64,000 nucleotides of DNA from CAZYFH01 sp964646815 (GCA_964646815.1 CAZYFH010000002.1:62001-126000), one strand, 5' to 3'; shown: positions 1 through 9,809, counted from the stretch's first letter. Numbers and translations: made by a program. Notes: a model not told the origin generated them from the sequence alone.

Positions 1-1149
1 TTCACCGATGGTGGCGGTCCCGGCGAATCACCGGCCGGACGGGGCGCCACGGACGAGGTCGAGTTGTCCGCGACCGAGGTACAGGAGTCGGAGCCGCTCG
101 CCTGGTGGCAACGCGTCCGCTTCAGTGGGGACTTTCGATCCCGGTACGAGGGGTTCTACCAGGAAGGACAGTCGACGCGACATCGCAGTCGACTGCGCCT
201 CCGGCTTCGGCTTGATAGCCAGATCAACGAGGACACCCAACTCGGCATCCAGGTCGCCAGCGGCGACCCGGGCACGCCCGTGTCGACGAACCAGACGTTC
301 ACCAGCTTCTTTCGCCCCAAACCGTTCAGTCTGGACCGTGCGTTCGTCGCGTACAACCCGCTAGCGGCGTCGGCCATGACGCTCGGCATGGGGAAGTTTG
401 GCCTACCGCAGACGCGCACACAAATGATTTTCGACGACGACCTCAACTTCGAGGGAGGGTGGGAGCAGGCCGCCTGGAGCCTCAGCGATACGGTCGGGGT
501 CAACCTGATCGCGATCCAGACCGCCGTGAACGAGGTCTCGCGTGGGGACGACACCTACATGATCGCAGCTTATGGAGAGATCAACTTCGCGTTGGGTCGC
601 TCCACCCTACAGATCTCCGCGGCTAACTACGGTTGGGGGAACGTTGATCCAATTGCGATCGGGAGCGCCGTGGGACCGCTGAGCAGTATTCTGACCAACG
701 CCGTCGTCCGGGATGTGGGCGGCCAGGTGACCGGCTACGCCTCACGCTTCAACGTCGTCGATGTGATCGGCGAAGCGACGCTGCGGTTTGGCGACAGTAA
801 GTACCCGGTGCGGCTGCTTGCGGAGTATTCGCGCAACACTCGCGCCGCCAATGACCGCGACCGTGGGTTCTGGACCGAGGCCGAGTTCGGATCAGCCGGC
901 GCGGCCGGGTCGTTTGAGGCGTCGTACACGTACGGTTGGATCGAGCAGGAGGTCACCCCGTCGGCGTTCGTCTTCAGCGATATGCCGGGAACGAACATCC
1001 GCCTCCACATGATCAACACCTCATGGATGCTCCTGCCTGGCCTGAGCTGGGATGTCACGGTGCACATCTCGAAGCGACTCGTAGTCGCTGATCTGCAGCC
1101 GAACAACTGGCTGTTCCGGCCGCATATCGCGGCCGTCGTGCGGTTCTAG
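1..1149 (+). CDS. Putative outer-membrane porin, 5' end outside window
   Basis: The reading frame is open from the first base, so the true start and signal peptide lie upstream; 382 residues are visible. The protein has alternating hydrophobic/polar strands rich in aromatic and Gly residues (for example GMGKFGLPQTR and WTEAEFGSAGA) and ends in VVRF, the terminal Phe signature read by the BAM complex. It should form a beta-barrel in the outer membrane and admit small solutes. An internal TTG at 64 is possible but would remove the N-terminus of a secreted protein. It resembles the putative porins common in Acidobacteriota and Bacteroidota, and substrate cannot be inferred. A perfect hairpin follows the stop by one base. 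Confidence 0.7.
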   Translation, partial: FTDGGGPGESPAGRGATDEVELSATEVQESEPLAWWQRVRFSGDFRSRYEGFYQEGQSTRHRSRLRLRLRLDSQINEDTQLGIQVASGDPGTPVSTNQTFTSFFRPKPFSLDRAFVAYNPLAASAMTLGMGKFGLPQTRTQMIFDDDLNFEGGWEQAAWSLSDTVGVNLIAIQTAVNEVSRGDDTYMIAAYGEINFALGRSTLQISAANYGWGNVDPIAIGSAVGPLSSILTNAVVRDVGGQVTGYASRFNVVDVIGEATLRFGDSKYPVRLLAEYSRNTRAANDRDRGFWTEAEFGSAGAAGSFEASYTYGWIEQEVTPSAFVFSDMPGTNIRLHMINTSWMLLPGLSWDVTVHISKRLVVADLQPNNWLFRPHIAAVVRF

Positions 1150-1150
1150 T

Positions 1151-1180
1151 CCTAGACGGGGGCTGCGCCCCCCGTCTAGG
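1151..1180 (+). terminator. Perfect 12-bp hairpin after the porin
   Basis: CCTAGACGGGGG pairs perfectly with CCCCCGTCTAGG around a six-base loop (CTGCGC), starting one base after the porin stop codon. There is no T-tract, so it is not a classical Rho-independent terminator. It may stabilise the 3' end or block transcription into the oxidoreductase pair. A second inverted repeat (GCGAGCCG at 1192 and CGGCTCGC at 1226) lies just behind it, so the whole interval is strongly structured. Confidence 0.5.
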
Positions 1181-1245
1181 AGCAGGACGGCGCGAGCCGC
1201 GCGTCGACGCCGCCCAAGGCGCGCACGGCTCGCCTCGCGGTCGCA

Positions 1246-1281
1246 GAGTGGGGCTCTCGGGGTCCCCGCGGAGCGCCCGCG
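1246..1281 (+). repeat. Dispersed 36-bp intergenic repeat, copy A
   Basis: This 36-bp stretch matches 38255-38290 at 32 of 36 positions, with a shared core TCCCCGCGGAGCG. The similarity seems to continue about 25 bp to the left with small gaps. Both copies lie in intergenic GC-rich sequence shortly upstream of a reading frame. It looks like a dispersed intergenic repeat family; function is unknown. Confidence 0.5.
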
Positions 1282-1332
1282 GCAGGGTGGTCGGCCTTTC
1301 GTCGCCGAGAAGGTGAACACCGAGGACACGCG

Positions 1333-2919
1333 ATGAGTGCCCGCTACGACACGATCGTCGTCGGGGGCGGCCACAACGGATTGGTCGCCGCAGCGTATCT
1401 CGGGCGCGCGGGCCGCCGCACCCTCGTCGTCGAGCGCCGGCCGGTCGTCGGCGGCGCTGCCGTCAGCACCGACATCCATCCGGGCTTCACCTACTCGGTC
1501 TGCTCCTACGTCGTTTCGCTCCTCAGACCGGAGATCAGCCTCGACCTCGACCTCGCGAGCCACGGGCTCGAGTTGCTTCCGCTCAACGGCACCTTCACGC
1601 CGCTCGGCACCGACCCGGGCGACTATCTGTGGCGGGTGGACGACGCCGAGCAGACCCACCGGGAGATCGCCCGGCACTCGACACACGACGCCGACCTCTA
1701 CGCCGACTACGGCCGGGAGATGTCGGCCATGGCCCGCTTCGTCGCGCCGCTGCTGGCCATGGCGCCGCGCGATCCGACCGTCCCCGATCCGCGCGCCTGG
1801 CTCCAGTTTTGGGGCGAGGTCCAGCGATTCCGGGCGCTAGGGGACAACGCCCGCAACGAGTTCGCGCGGCTGATGACCGCCAGCGCAGTCGATTTCCTCG
1901 ATCGCTGGTTCGAGCACGACGCGCTGAAGGCGACCCTCGCCGCATCGGGAATCATCGGCACCTGTCTCGGTGTCCGCTCCCCGGGGACGGCGTACGTGCT
2001 ACTCCATCACTACATGGGAGAGATCGACGGCGCGTATCGTGCCTGGGGCCTTCCACGGGGAGGGACCGGGGCTCTCTCGGAGGCGCTCGCGCGCGCTGCG
2101 CGCGCCGCCGGAGTGGAGATACGCATGGGTGCCGGGGTCGACCACATCGTCATCGAGCAGGGTCGTGCGACCGGCGTGGTGCTCGACGATGGCGAGTCAA
2201 TCGCGGCCACGACGGTCGCGTCAGGTGTCGACCCGCGCCGAACGTTCCTCGGTCTCGTCGGCGCGCGGCACCTGCCCGACGAGTTCCGCTCGGCAATCGA
2301 GAACTTTCGGTTCCGCGGGTCGTCAGGCAAGGTAAATCTCGCGCTCGATGCGCTGCCAGACTTTTCGTGCCGGCCGGGCCCTGGCGCGCACCTGAAGGGT
2401 GCCATCTCGATTTCCCCGAGCGTCGACTACATGGAGCGCGCCTTCGACGCCGCCAAATACGGCGAGTGGTCGCCGCGCCCGTATCTCGACATCGTCATCC
2501 CGAGCGTGAGCGATCCAACCGTCGCTCCCCCCGGCAAGCACGTCATGTCGTGCTTCGTGCAGTACGCGCCGTACTCGCTGGCTGCCGGCGATTGGGACTC
2601 GTCGCGCGATCGATTCGGCGATGCGGTAATCGACACGCTCGCGGAGTTCATACCGAACATCCGGGATATCGTGCTGCATCGTCAGATTCTCACCCCCCTC
2701 GACCTCGAGCGTGAGTTCGGGCTCACCGAGGGCAACATTTTTCACGGCGAATTGTCGCGCGACCAGTTGTTCTTCCTGCGCCCGACGCCAGGGTGGGCGC
2801 GATACCGGACGCCAATCCGGCACCTCTACCTGTGCGGCTCCGGAGCGCATCCCGGCGGCGGCCTCATGGGCGCGCCGGGACTGAACGCAGCTCGGGCGAT
2901 CCTTGCAGACGGGCATTAG
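1333..2919 (+). CDS. FAD-dependent oxidoreductase, PYROXD2/phytoene-desaturase-like (paralog 1)
   Basis: This 528-residue protein begins with a Rossmann FAD-binding motif (VVGGGHNGLVAA, residues about 8-19) and ends with the family's C-terminal FAD loop (CGSGAHPGGGLMGAPG). The length is usual for the PYROXD2/CrtI-like amine-oxidase superfamily. These enzymes are predicted to oxidise a hydrophobic or carotenoid-like substrate with FAD, but bacterial members are rarely characterised, so no reaction is assigned. The ATG at 1333 follows a GAGGA-like ribosome site. Its stop codon directly abuts the ATG of a paralog at 2920, so the two are certainly co-transcribed and may form a heterodimer. Confidence 0.8.
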   Translation: MSARYDTIVVGGGHNGLVAAAYLGRAGRRTLVVERRPVVGGAAVSTDIHPGFTYSVCSYVVSLLRPEISLDLDLASHGLELLPLNGTFTPLGTDPGDYLWRVDDAEQTHREIARHSTHDADLYADYGREMSAMARFVAPLLAMAPRDPTVPDPRAWLQFWGEVQRFRALGDNARNEFARLMTASAVDFLDRWFEHDALKATLAASGIIGTCLGVRSPGTAYVLLHHYMGEIDGAYRAWGLPRGGTGALSEALARAARAAGVEIRMGAGVDHIVIEQGRATGVVLDDGESIAATTVASGVDPRRTFLGLVGARHLPDEFRSAIENFRFRGSSGKVNLALDALPDFSCRPGPGAHLKGAISISPSVDYMERAFDAAKYGEWSPRPYLDIVIPSVSDPTVAPPGKHVMSCFVQYAPYSLAAGDWDSSRDRFGDAVIDTLAEFIPNIRDIVLHRQILTPLDLEREFGLTEGNIFHGELSRDQLFFLRPTPGWARYRTPIRHLYLCGSGAHPGGGLMGAPGLNAARAILADGH

Positions 2920-4521
2920 ATGCCGCGATACGACGCCGTAATCGTTGGAGCGGGTCACAACGGCCTCGTCTGCGCCGGCTATCTGGCACGGGCGGGTCTG
3001 CGCCCCCTAGTACTCGAGCAGCGTCCGGTCGTCGGCGGCATCGCCGTCACGGAGGAGTTGTGCCCTGGATATCGCTGTCCGACGGTCGAACACGTCGTCG
3101 GACCGCTGGCCGACGGCGTGACCCGCACCCTTGGGCTCGAGCGCCACGGGCTTCGGTGGCTCGAACGGCCGCGTGCGCTGGTAGCGCTCGCTCCGAACGG
3201 CGGAGCCCTCGTCCTCGGCTGCGACCCGAGAGCATCGGCCGAGTCGATCGCAACGTTTTCGCGTCGGGATGCGCAGCGATACGACGAGTGGCACCGCGAG
3301 GTCTCGGCCTTGCACGCCCTGGTGCAGCGAGTCGCGGCCGCCCCGCCGCCGGATGTCGACGCGACCGGGTTGAGCGACCTGTGGTCCTTGGTGACCGCGG
3401 GTAGGGCGTTCTATCGGCTGCGTCGTACCACCCGGCGCCGGCTACTGCGCTGGCTGACGCAGCCAGTCGCCGACCTCGTCGCCGACTGGTTCGAGTCGGA
3501 CCTGCTTCAGAGCGCTCTGGCGGCTCGCGGGCTGGATGGGGTCGGCGTTGGCCCGCGGGCCGGTGGCACCGGACTGAACTTCCTGTTGCAGACCGCCGCG
3601 AACGGCGACCCGGCCACGGCGCCCGCTGCGGTCGCCGGTGGACCGGGCGCCCTCACCGAAGCGCTCGCTGCAGCCGCGACGGCGGCCGGCGCTGAGATCC
3701 GAACCCGCACGACTGTCGAGCGTATCGCGACAAGGGACGGTGCCGCTCACGCGGTCGCGCTCGCCGGCGGCGACGAGATCGATACGCCGATCGTCGTTTC
3801 GAACGCCGACCCGCGCAGCACGCTGCTGCGCCTGGTGGGCCCGAACACGCTCGAGCCGCGCATCCGCCGAGACCTGGAGGCCTATCGTTCAGCGGGGACC
3901 GTTGCCAAGGTCAACCTGGCCCTCGAGACGCTGCCGTCGTTCGCCGCGCTTCGCTCGGCGGACGAATGCACATGTGCGCAGGCGCTCGCCGGGCGGATCC
4001 ATATTGGACCGACGCTCGATTACCTCGAGCACGCCGCCGACGCGGCCAAGTACGGCCAGTGGTCGGACGCCCCGATCCTCGACATCACAATTCCTTCGGT
4101 CGCAGATCCGACACTGGCACCCTTGGGGCGGCACGTCATGTCTATCCGGGCACAGTTCGCGCCGCACGCGCTGAGGGGCCGCCGTTGGAAGGACGCCGGG
4201 GACGAACTGGCTGCGGCGGTCGTAGGCGTGCTGTCGGAGTACGCGCCAGGCGTCGCGTCGACCATCGTGCATCAGCAGGTGCTCACGCCGGCCGATCTCG
4301 AGGCCACGTACGGATTGACCGGAGGGCACCTCCGCCACGGCGAACTCGCGCTCGACCAGCTGTTCGCAATGCGTCCGCTGCCGGGATGGGCCCGCTACCG
4401 CACGCCGGTCCGCGGCCTCTATCTCTGTGGGTCCGGCACCCACCCAGGCGCGGGCATAACCGGTGCCTCCGGCAGGCACGCGAGCCGCGCGGTGCTCGAC
4501 GACCTCCACGGCCGGCGGTAG
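2920..4521 (+). CDS. FAD-dependent oxidoreductase, PYROXD2/phytoene-desaturase-like (paralog 2)
   Basis: This is the second member of a tandem pair, 533 residues, with N-terminal FAD motif IVGAGHNGLVCAG and C-terminal CGSGTHPGAGITGASG. Shared blocks with paralog 1 include AKYGQWSDAPILDITIPS-type and PGWARYRTPVRGLYLC-type segments. The ATG immediately follows the TAG of paralog 1 with no spacer, so translation is probably coupled by re-initiation. The two proteins have diverged considerably, which suggests subfunctionalisation rather than a recent duplication. Substrate is unknown. A short relic of a similar FAD domain lies at 52899-52973. Confidence 0.8.
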   Translation: MPRYDAVIVGAGHNGLVCAGYLARAGLRPLVLEQRPVVGGIAVTEELCPGYRCPTVEHVVGPLADGVTRTLGLERHGLRWLERPRALVALAPNGGALVLGCDPRASAESIATFSRRDAQRYDEWHREVSALHALVQRVAAAPPPDVDATGLSDLWSLVTAGRAFYRLRRTTRRRLLRWLTQPVADLVADWFESDLLQSALAARGLDGVGVGPRAGGTGLNFLLQTAANGDPATAPAAVAGGPGALTEALAAAATAAGAEIRTRTTVERIATRDGAAHAVALAGGDEIDTPIVVSNADPRSTLLRLVGPNTLEPRIRRDLEAYRSAGTVAKVNLALETLPSFAALRSADECTCAQALAGRIHIGPTLDYLEHAADAAKYGQWSDAPILDITIPSVADPTLAPLGRHVMSIRAQFAPHALRGRRWKDAGDELAAAVVGVLSEYAPGVASTIVHQQVLTPADLEATYGLTGGHLRHGELALDQLFAMRPLPGWARYRTPVRGLYLCGSGTHPGAGITGASGRHASRAVLDDLHGRR

Positions 4522-4546
4522 TGTCCTTCTGTCCTTCGACCGTTGC

Positions 4547-4576
4547 CTGACACGGGAAGCCGGAAATCGATACACT
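4547..4576 (+). promoter_or_regulatory. Candidate sigma-70 promoter for peroxiredoxin
   Basis: CTGACA (4547-4552) and TACACT (4571-4576) are separated by 18 bp, about 35 bp upstream of the peroxiredoxin ATG. The predicted start near 4583 would place the 12-G tract in the leader as the ribosome-binding region. Confidence 0.4.
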
Positions 4577-4593
4577 CTGTGTTCCGCTTCTTC

Positions 4594-4605
4594 GGGGGGG
4601 GGGGG
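4594..4605 (+). repeat. 12-base G homopolymer in the ribosome-binding region
   Basis: A run of 12 G sits five bases upstream of the peroxiredoxin ATG and is the only purine-rich element that could serve as Shine-Dalgarno sequence. Homopolymers this long slip during replication. Length changes here would alter leader spacing and not the reading frame, so expression could vary between cells. Length may also be misread by sequencing. Confidence 0.8.
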
Positions 4606-4610
4606 ACCAT

Positions 4611-5270
<660 letters not shown>

Positions 5271-5287
5271 GGTGTGACGGCAGCCCG

Positions 5288-5318
5288 GCGTGTGCATGCA
5301 GGTTCGTCATGCACACGC
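5288..5318. terminator. Bidirectional hairpin between convergent genes
   Basis: An 11-bp perfect stem (GCGTGTGCATG with CATGCACACGC) surrounds a nine-base loop between the end of the peroxiredoxin gene (plus) and the end of pruA (minus). There is no T-tract on either side, but the convergent setting and perfect stem suggest a shared transcription stop. Confidence 0.5.
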
Positions 5319-5341
5319 ACCCGGAGCGCCGCCCACGCACC

Positions 5342-6973
5342 TCACTCCGCCTGCATGTGGGGGTAGCGGTAATCGCGTGGAGGTGTCAGGTTCTCTTTGG
5401 TTGTCCGCGCGCTCACCCACCGGGTCAAGTTCAGGGAGCTCCCGGCCTTGTCGTTGGTTCCTGACGCGCGCGATCCGCCGAACGGCTGCTGGCCGACCAC
5501 GGCGCCGGTTGGCTTGTCGTTGATGTAGAAGTTGCCGGCCGCGTTCCGCAACCTGTCGTGCGCGAGTGTGATGGCCTTCCGATCGGTCGCAAAGATTCCG
5601 CCGGTCAGCGCGTAAGGCGACGTGCTGTCACACAGCTCGAGCGTCCGCTCGTAGTCGGCATCGTCGTAGACGTAGACCGTGAGCACCGGGCCGAAGAGCT
5701 CGACCTCCATCGTCGCGTAATGCGGGTCGTGTGCTCGAATGATGGTCGGCGAGATGAAGTAGCCCGTGCGATCGTCGCACTGACCGCCGCAAATGACATC
5801 GGCCTCGCCGGCCCCACGGGCAGCGTCAATGGCGCCTTTGTTCGTCGCATAGGCCGAGGGATCAATCACCGCACCCATGAAATTCGTCATGTCGGTGATG
5901 TCACCGTACGTGATCGCCTCGACCTGGCCACACAATTGGTCGCCGTGCGCGTCCCAGAAGCTCTTCGGCAGGTAGGCCCGGCTGGCCGCACTGCACTTCT
6001 GCCCCTGGTATTCGTACGCGCCGCGGATCAGTCCGGCGATGAGCTCGTCCGGATCCGCCGAGGCATGGGCGAAGACGAAGTCCTTGCCGCCGGTCTCACC
6101 GACGATGCGTGGATAGCTCCGGTAGCTTGCGATGTTGGCGCCGACCGTCTGCCACATGCCCTGAAACACGGCCGTGCTCCCGGTGAAGTGCACTCCAGCA
6201 AGATCGGGGTGGTGCATTGCTGGGTCACCGATGTCGCCGCCGCTGCCGGGCACGAGATTGATCACGCCATCCGGCAGCCCAGCCTCCTTGAGGAGCTGCA
6301 TTAGCCAGTAGGCCGAGTACACGGCGGTCGACGCCGGCTTCCAAACCACCGTGTTCCCCATTAGCGCCGGGCTGGTCGGTAGGTTGCCAGCGATCGATGT
6401 GAAGTTGAACGGCGTGACGGCGAACACGAAGCCTTCGAGCGGTCGGTACTCGACATAGTTCCACACCCCCGGCGAGCTGTCGGGCTGCTGCTCGAAGATC
6501 TGCGGCAGATACGAGACGTTGTATCGGAAGAAGTCGATCAGCTCGCACGCCGCGTCGATCTCGGCCTGAAAGCACGTCTTGCTCTGGTTCAACATGGTTG
6601 CGGCATTGAGGATCTGCCGATATCTTCCGGCGAGCAGATCCGCGGCCCTGAGGAAGATCGCCGCGCGCGCTTCCCACGGCATCTCGGCCCATTCGGGCCG
6701 AGCGGCAGCCGCGGCGGCCACGGCTTGGTTCACCGTGGCCGCGCTCCCCTTGTGAAACGACGCCAGCGAGTGCTGATGATCGTGCGGGAGAACGCACGAC
6801 CCGAGGTTTCCTGTCCTAACCGCTCGGCCACCAATGATCAGCGGAATCTCGAGCCTCTGACTGGCGAGCTCGTCGAGCTTCGCGATCAGCGATCGTCTCT
6901 CAGGCGAACCTGGCGCGTAGCTCAGGACCGGCTCGTTCGTGGGTGCAGGGACGCGGACGCGGGCATTGATCAT
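5342..6973 (-). CDS. pruA: L-glutamate gamma-semialdehyde (1-pyrroline-5-carboxylate) dehydrogenase
   Basis: This NAD-dependent aldehyde dehydrogenase oxidises glutamate semialdehyde/P5C to glutamate, the second step of proline catabolism. The 543-residue length is exactly that of the monofunctional class. The catalytic Cys lies in GQKCSAASR and the general-base Glu in GETGGKDF. The ATG at 6973 begins MINARVRVPAP behind a GGAG ribosome site; the frame stays open far upstream, but that extension lacks homology. The proline dehydrogenase that should supply its substrate is broken at 14343-15307, so this enzyme may serve arginine/ornithine catabolism or another dehydrogenase elsewhere in the genome. 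Confidence 0.93.
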   Translation of the reverse strand: MINARVRVPAPTNEPVLSYAPGSPERRSLIAKLDELASQRLEIPLIIGGRAVRTGNLGSCVLPHDHQHSLASFHKGSAATVNQAVAAAAAARPEWAEMPWEARAAIFLRAADLLAGRYRQILNAATMLNQSKTCFQAEIDAACELIDFFRYNVSYLPQIFEQQPDSSPGVWNYVEYRPLEGFVFAVTPFNFTSIAGNLPTSPALMGNTVVWKPASTAVYSAYWLMQLLKEAGLPDGVINLVPGSGGDIGDPAMHHPDLAGVHFTGSTAVFQGMWQTVGANIASYRSYPRIVGETGGKDFVFAHASADPDELIAGLIRGAYEYQGQKCSAASRAYLPKSFWDAHGDQLCGQVEAITYGDITDMTNFMGAVIDPSAYATNKGAIDAARGAGEADVICGGQCDDRTGYFISPTIIRAHDPHYATMEVELFGPVLTVYVYDDADYERTLELCDSTSPYALTGGIFATDRKAITLAHDRLRNAAGNFYINDKPTGAVVGQQPFGGSRASGTNDKAGSSLNLTRWVSARTTKENLTPPRDYRYPHMQAE

Positions 6974-7064
6974 CGACGAAGCTCCTTCGTTGTGTCGCGT
7001 CAAGAGTAGTGCACTGGCTTTCTCGAAGGAAACCGGCCCGCGACGCACGCCGGTTCCTAGTGGC

Positions 7065-7073
7065 TGATAGCAT
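7065..7073 (+). promoter_or_regulatory. Candidate extended -10 element, leaderless start
   Basis: TG-A-TAGCAT ends six bases before the GTG at 7080. A transcript starting seven or so bases downstream would begin essentially at the GTG. No Shine-Dalgarno sequence is visible. Confidence 0.3.
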
Positions 7074-7079
7074 GACTCG

Positions 7080-8207
7080 GTGCAGCTCGCCGATCTCCCG
7101 ACACCGGCCGTCCTGGTCGAGCGCGCGCGCCTACACGACAACATCACACGCATGCAGACCGGGGCGGCCGCCCACGACCTCCTACTGCGGCCGCATGCGA
7201 AGACGCACAAGAGCCCTGCGATCGCGCGCTGGCAGCTCGAGGCCGGCGCGACTGGAATCACCGTGGCCAAGGTCGGTGAGGCCGAGGTGTTCGCCGACGC
7301 GGGCGTGACCGACATCCGCCTCGCATACCCCGTGGCACCGTCTGCAGCGCCACGCGTGATCCGCTTGATGGAACGCGCGCGCGTGTCGATCATCGTGGAC
7401 CACCCCGAGGTCGCCGCACGGTGGTCAGCGACCATGATCGACGCTGGGCGCATCCTCGACGTGCTGGTCAAGGTCGACGTGGGTTTCCATCGCTGCGGGA
7501 TCGACCCGGGCGCCACCTCGGCGGTCGATTTCGTCATCGGGGTCGGCGCGCTGAGCGGTCTACGCTTTCGCGGTCTCCTGAGCCATGCCGGGCATAGTTA
7601 TGGCGCCGCCTCGGTTGACGAGATCGAGAGCATTGCGCGCGACGAGGCTGCGACGCTGTCCCGGCTCGCGGACCGGGTCCGCGCTCGTGGCGCTGTGGTC
7701 CAGGAGATCAGCGTCGGCTCGACGCCGACCGCGCACCACAGCCTCGGCCAACTGGGATTGACCGAGCTCCGCCCGGGGAACTACGTCTTCTTCGATCTGA
7801 CGCAGGTCGCGCTCGGCGCTGCGACGGTCGACGACTGCGCGCTCAGCGTGCTTGCCACGGTGGTGAGCATGCCATCCCGCGATCGGATCATCCTCGATGC
7901 CGGCAGCAAGACGCTGTCCTCAGACATCGCGAGAGGAGCGCGGGCCCGCGCCGGCTACGGCGGCGTCTGCCTCAACTGGAGGACGCCTCGGCTTTCGCCA
8001 GATCTCGTCATCGAGCGGCTGTCAGAAGAACACGCCGTCGTCCTCGTCTCGCGCGATCAGCCGCGGAGGCTCGCGCCGGGCGATCGGGTCCGCGTCATTC
8101 CGAATCATGCCTGCGTGGTCACCAACCTGACCGATCTGCTGCGTCTGGTCGACGGCGACGACGTGATCGAAAATCTTCCCGTGGTCGCGAGGGGAAAGAA
8201 CAGTTAG
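7080..8207 (+). CDS. D-threonine aldolase / D-serine dehydratase-like PLP enzyme
   Basis: The 375-residue protein has the alanine-racemase-type TIM barrel of the DSD-like family: the PLP lysine is in RPHAKTHKSP, followed by a C-terminal beta domain with IPNHACVVTNL, the His/Cys metal-site region of these enzymes. Members cleave D-3-hydroxy amino acids (D-threonine to glycine and acetaldehyde) or dehydrate D-serine; sequence alone does not decide. GTG at 7080 begins MQLADLPTPAVLV, matching the family N-terminus. It is convergent with the merR gene and overlaps its end by four bases. Confidence 0.85.
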   Translation: MQLADLPTPAVLVERARLHDNITRMQTGAAAHDLLLRPHAKTHKSPAIARWQLEAGATGITVAKVGEAEVFADAGVTDIRLAYPVAPSAAPRVIRLMERARVSIIVDHPEVAARWSATMIDAGRILDVLVKVDVGFHRCGIDPGATSAVDFVIGVGALSGLRFRGLLSHAGHSYGAASVDEIESIARDEAATLSRLADRVRARGAVVQEISVGSTPTAHHSLGQLGLTELRPGNYVFFDLTQVALGAATVDDCALSVLATVVSMPSRDRIILDAGSKTLSSDIARGARARAGYGGVCLNWRTPRLSPDLVIERLSEEHAVVLVSRDQPRRLAPGDRVRVIPNHACVVTNLTDLLRLVDGDDVIENLPVVARGKNS

Positions 8208-8692
8208 GGTGTCTTTGGGGGACTTTTCTTCCGAGCGGTCTTCTTCCGGCGCACTTTCACCCGCGAGCTCAAACCCCTGAGCTCAGGCTCGCCGCCGACG
8301 ACGAGCAACGGCTGGCCTGGCGCGCGGAGCATGTTGAAGAACTCACCCGCGCTCGTGCGCGCGTAGATCTCCCTGCCGTCCGTCAAAAGCGCAACCTTGC
8401 CCCCCTCGCCAAGGGCGTCGTACAGCCGCACGCCGAACTGCTGGCCAAGCGCCTTCAACAGCGCTCTGATCTTCTGTACCGAGAACCCTCGATGGCGCAG
8501 GTCGGCGAGCGCCACCAGTTCGTAGAGCTCGACGGGTGAGTAGCGGCGTTCCGTGAACCCCCCGGCAGCAGTGCGGCGAGACGCGATCGTGGCGGACAGC
8601 AGGTGGTGCGAATCCCACCACGAGAGCTGTCTGGCCGACAGGCCGGTCAGCGCGGTCACTTCCCGCGCGCTATAGCTCCGCTTCAGCTTCAC
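8204..8692 (-). CDS. MerR-family transcriptional regulator
   Basis: The 162-residue protein has an N-terminal winged helix (YSAREVTALTGLSARQLSWWD, about residues 7-27, then the recognition wing RRYSPVELYELVAL) typical of MerR DNA-binding domains. The C-terminal part is a short unrecognised domain ending in a Lys/Arg-rich tail. No effector Cys set is present, so metal sensing is unlikely. It starts one base downstream of the thiO stop, so thiO-merR form an operon and it may control thiO. Confidence 0.8.
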   Translation of the reverse strand: MKLKRSYSAREVTALTGLSARQLSWWDSHHLLSATIASRRTAAGGFTERRYSPVELYELVALADLRHRGFSVQKIRALLKALGQQFGVRLYDALGEGGKVALLTDGREIYARTSAGEFFNMLRAPGQPLLVVGGEPELRGLSSRVKVRRKKTARKKSPPKTP

Positions 8693-8693
8693 A

Positions 8694-9809
8694 TCAGCAC
8701 CCCCCGAAACGCGAGGGTGTCGTCACCTCAAGCGCCTCATCGTGTCGGCCGTCCACGATGAGATCGCCGACCAGGGCCGCGGTGAGCGGCGCCAGCAGGA
8801 TGCCGTTCCGAAAATGTCCGGATGCGTACACGAGACCCGGAACTGCAGTCGAGCGACCGATCACTGGAAGCTGGTCCGGCGTCGCCGGCCGCAATCCCAC
8901 GCGAGCCGCCTTGAACGACGCATGGTGTGCTCGAGGCGCCACTTCACAGGTCGCGTCGATCAGCTTCCTCACGCCGGCCACCGTCGCCCGCTCGTCGAAG
9001 CCCACCTCCTCGACAGTCGCACCGACCAGCACCGAGCCATCACTCCACGGCACGAGGTAGCAGCCGGGACTCCAGACCACGCGCGCCAGCGGCGGCGCTG
9101 GCCACCCGAGATGCAGTAGCTGCCCACGGACGGGACGCACGGGCACCGGCGTCGCCCCGGCCACGTCGACGCGACCGGTCCAGCTACCCGCTGCCAGCAC
9201 CGCCACGTCGCACGCGAACGCGTCACCGGCGGTCTCGACGAGGACCCCGGAACCGTCGGAGGCAATCCGCGTCGCGGTGGTCGACGCCACGAACGAGACC
9301 CCGTGGGCAGCGGAGGCGCCGCGCAGCGCTCCGGTCAGATCCGCCGCGCCGACAAAGCCGTGCAACTCGACGAGCAGCCCGCCTACTACCGCCGGCGTGA
9401 GGTGCGGCTCCGCCTCTCGCACGCCTCGGGCATCGAGCAATTCGGCGTGAACGCCCCGGACGGCGCAGACTTTGCCGATGGCCTCGAGCTGCTCAAGTGC
9501 GGCGTCGTCGAGCGCCACCTCGAGCGTCCCCGAACGCACGTATTGCACGGTCGATCCCGAATCCTCGACGGCGCGGGCGACGAACTCGTCGTAGAGACCG
9601 AGGCTGCGCTCGGCGAGGTCGAGCAGGTGGCCGCGGTCGTGCGCCTCGATGAAGGGAGCCAGTACACCCGCGGACGCCTGCGTCGCGCCGGCACCCACGT
9701 CGCGCCGGTCAACGACCTGTACCTTCACGCCACGCCTGGCGAGCTCGTAGGCGATGGCGCACCCGACGATCCCAGCGCCGACAACCACTACGTGCGAGAT
9801 TCGTTCCAC
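8694..9809 (-). CDS. thiO: Glycine oxidase / FAD-dependent D-amino-acid oxidase family
   Basis: The 371-residue protein starts (GTG) with the FAD motif VVVVGAGIVGCAIAYELARRG-type fold and carries the DAO-family end motif (GHFRNGILLAPLTA). ThiO oxidises glycine to iminoglycine for the thiazole half of thiamine. Consistent with thiamine work, thiD lies elsewhere in the window (57388), but no thiS, thiG or thiE is adjacent, so a general D-amino-acid or sarcosine oxidase is an alternative. A TGC-TAGACT extended -10 candidate lies at 9843-9851 on this strand, about 35 bp upstream of the start. It is followed directly by merR. Confidence 0.82.
   Translation of the reverse strand: MERISHVVVVGAGIVGCAIAYELARRGVKVQVVDRRDVGAGATQASAGVLAPFIEAHDRGHLLDLAERSLGLYDEFVARAVEDSGSTVQYVRSGTLEVALDDAALEQLEAIGKVCAVRGVHAELLDARGVREAEPHLTPAVVGGLLVELHGFVGAADLTGALRGASAAHGVSFVASTTATRIASDGSGVLVETAGDAFACDVAVLAAGSWTGRVDVAGATPVPVRPVRGQLLHLGWPAPPLARVVWSPGCYLVPWSDGSVLVGATVEEVGFDERATVAGVRKLIDATCEVAPRAHHASFKAARVGLRPATPDQLPVIGRSTAVPGLVYASGHFRNGILLAPLTAALVGDLIVDGRHDEALEVTTPSRFGGC

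Noticed and set aside
4522..4538. Direct repeat TGTCCTTC-TGTCCTTC
   Set aside because: Only eight bases and two copies; no context to suggest function.
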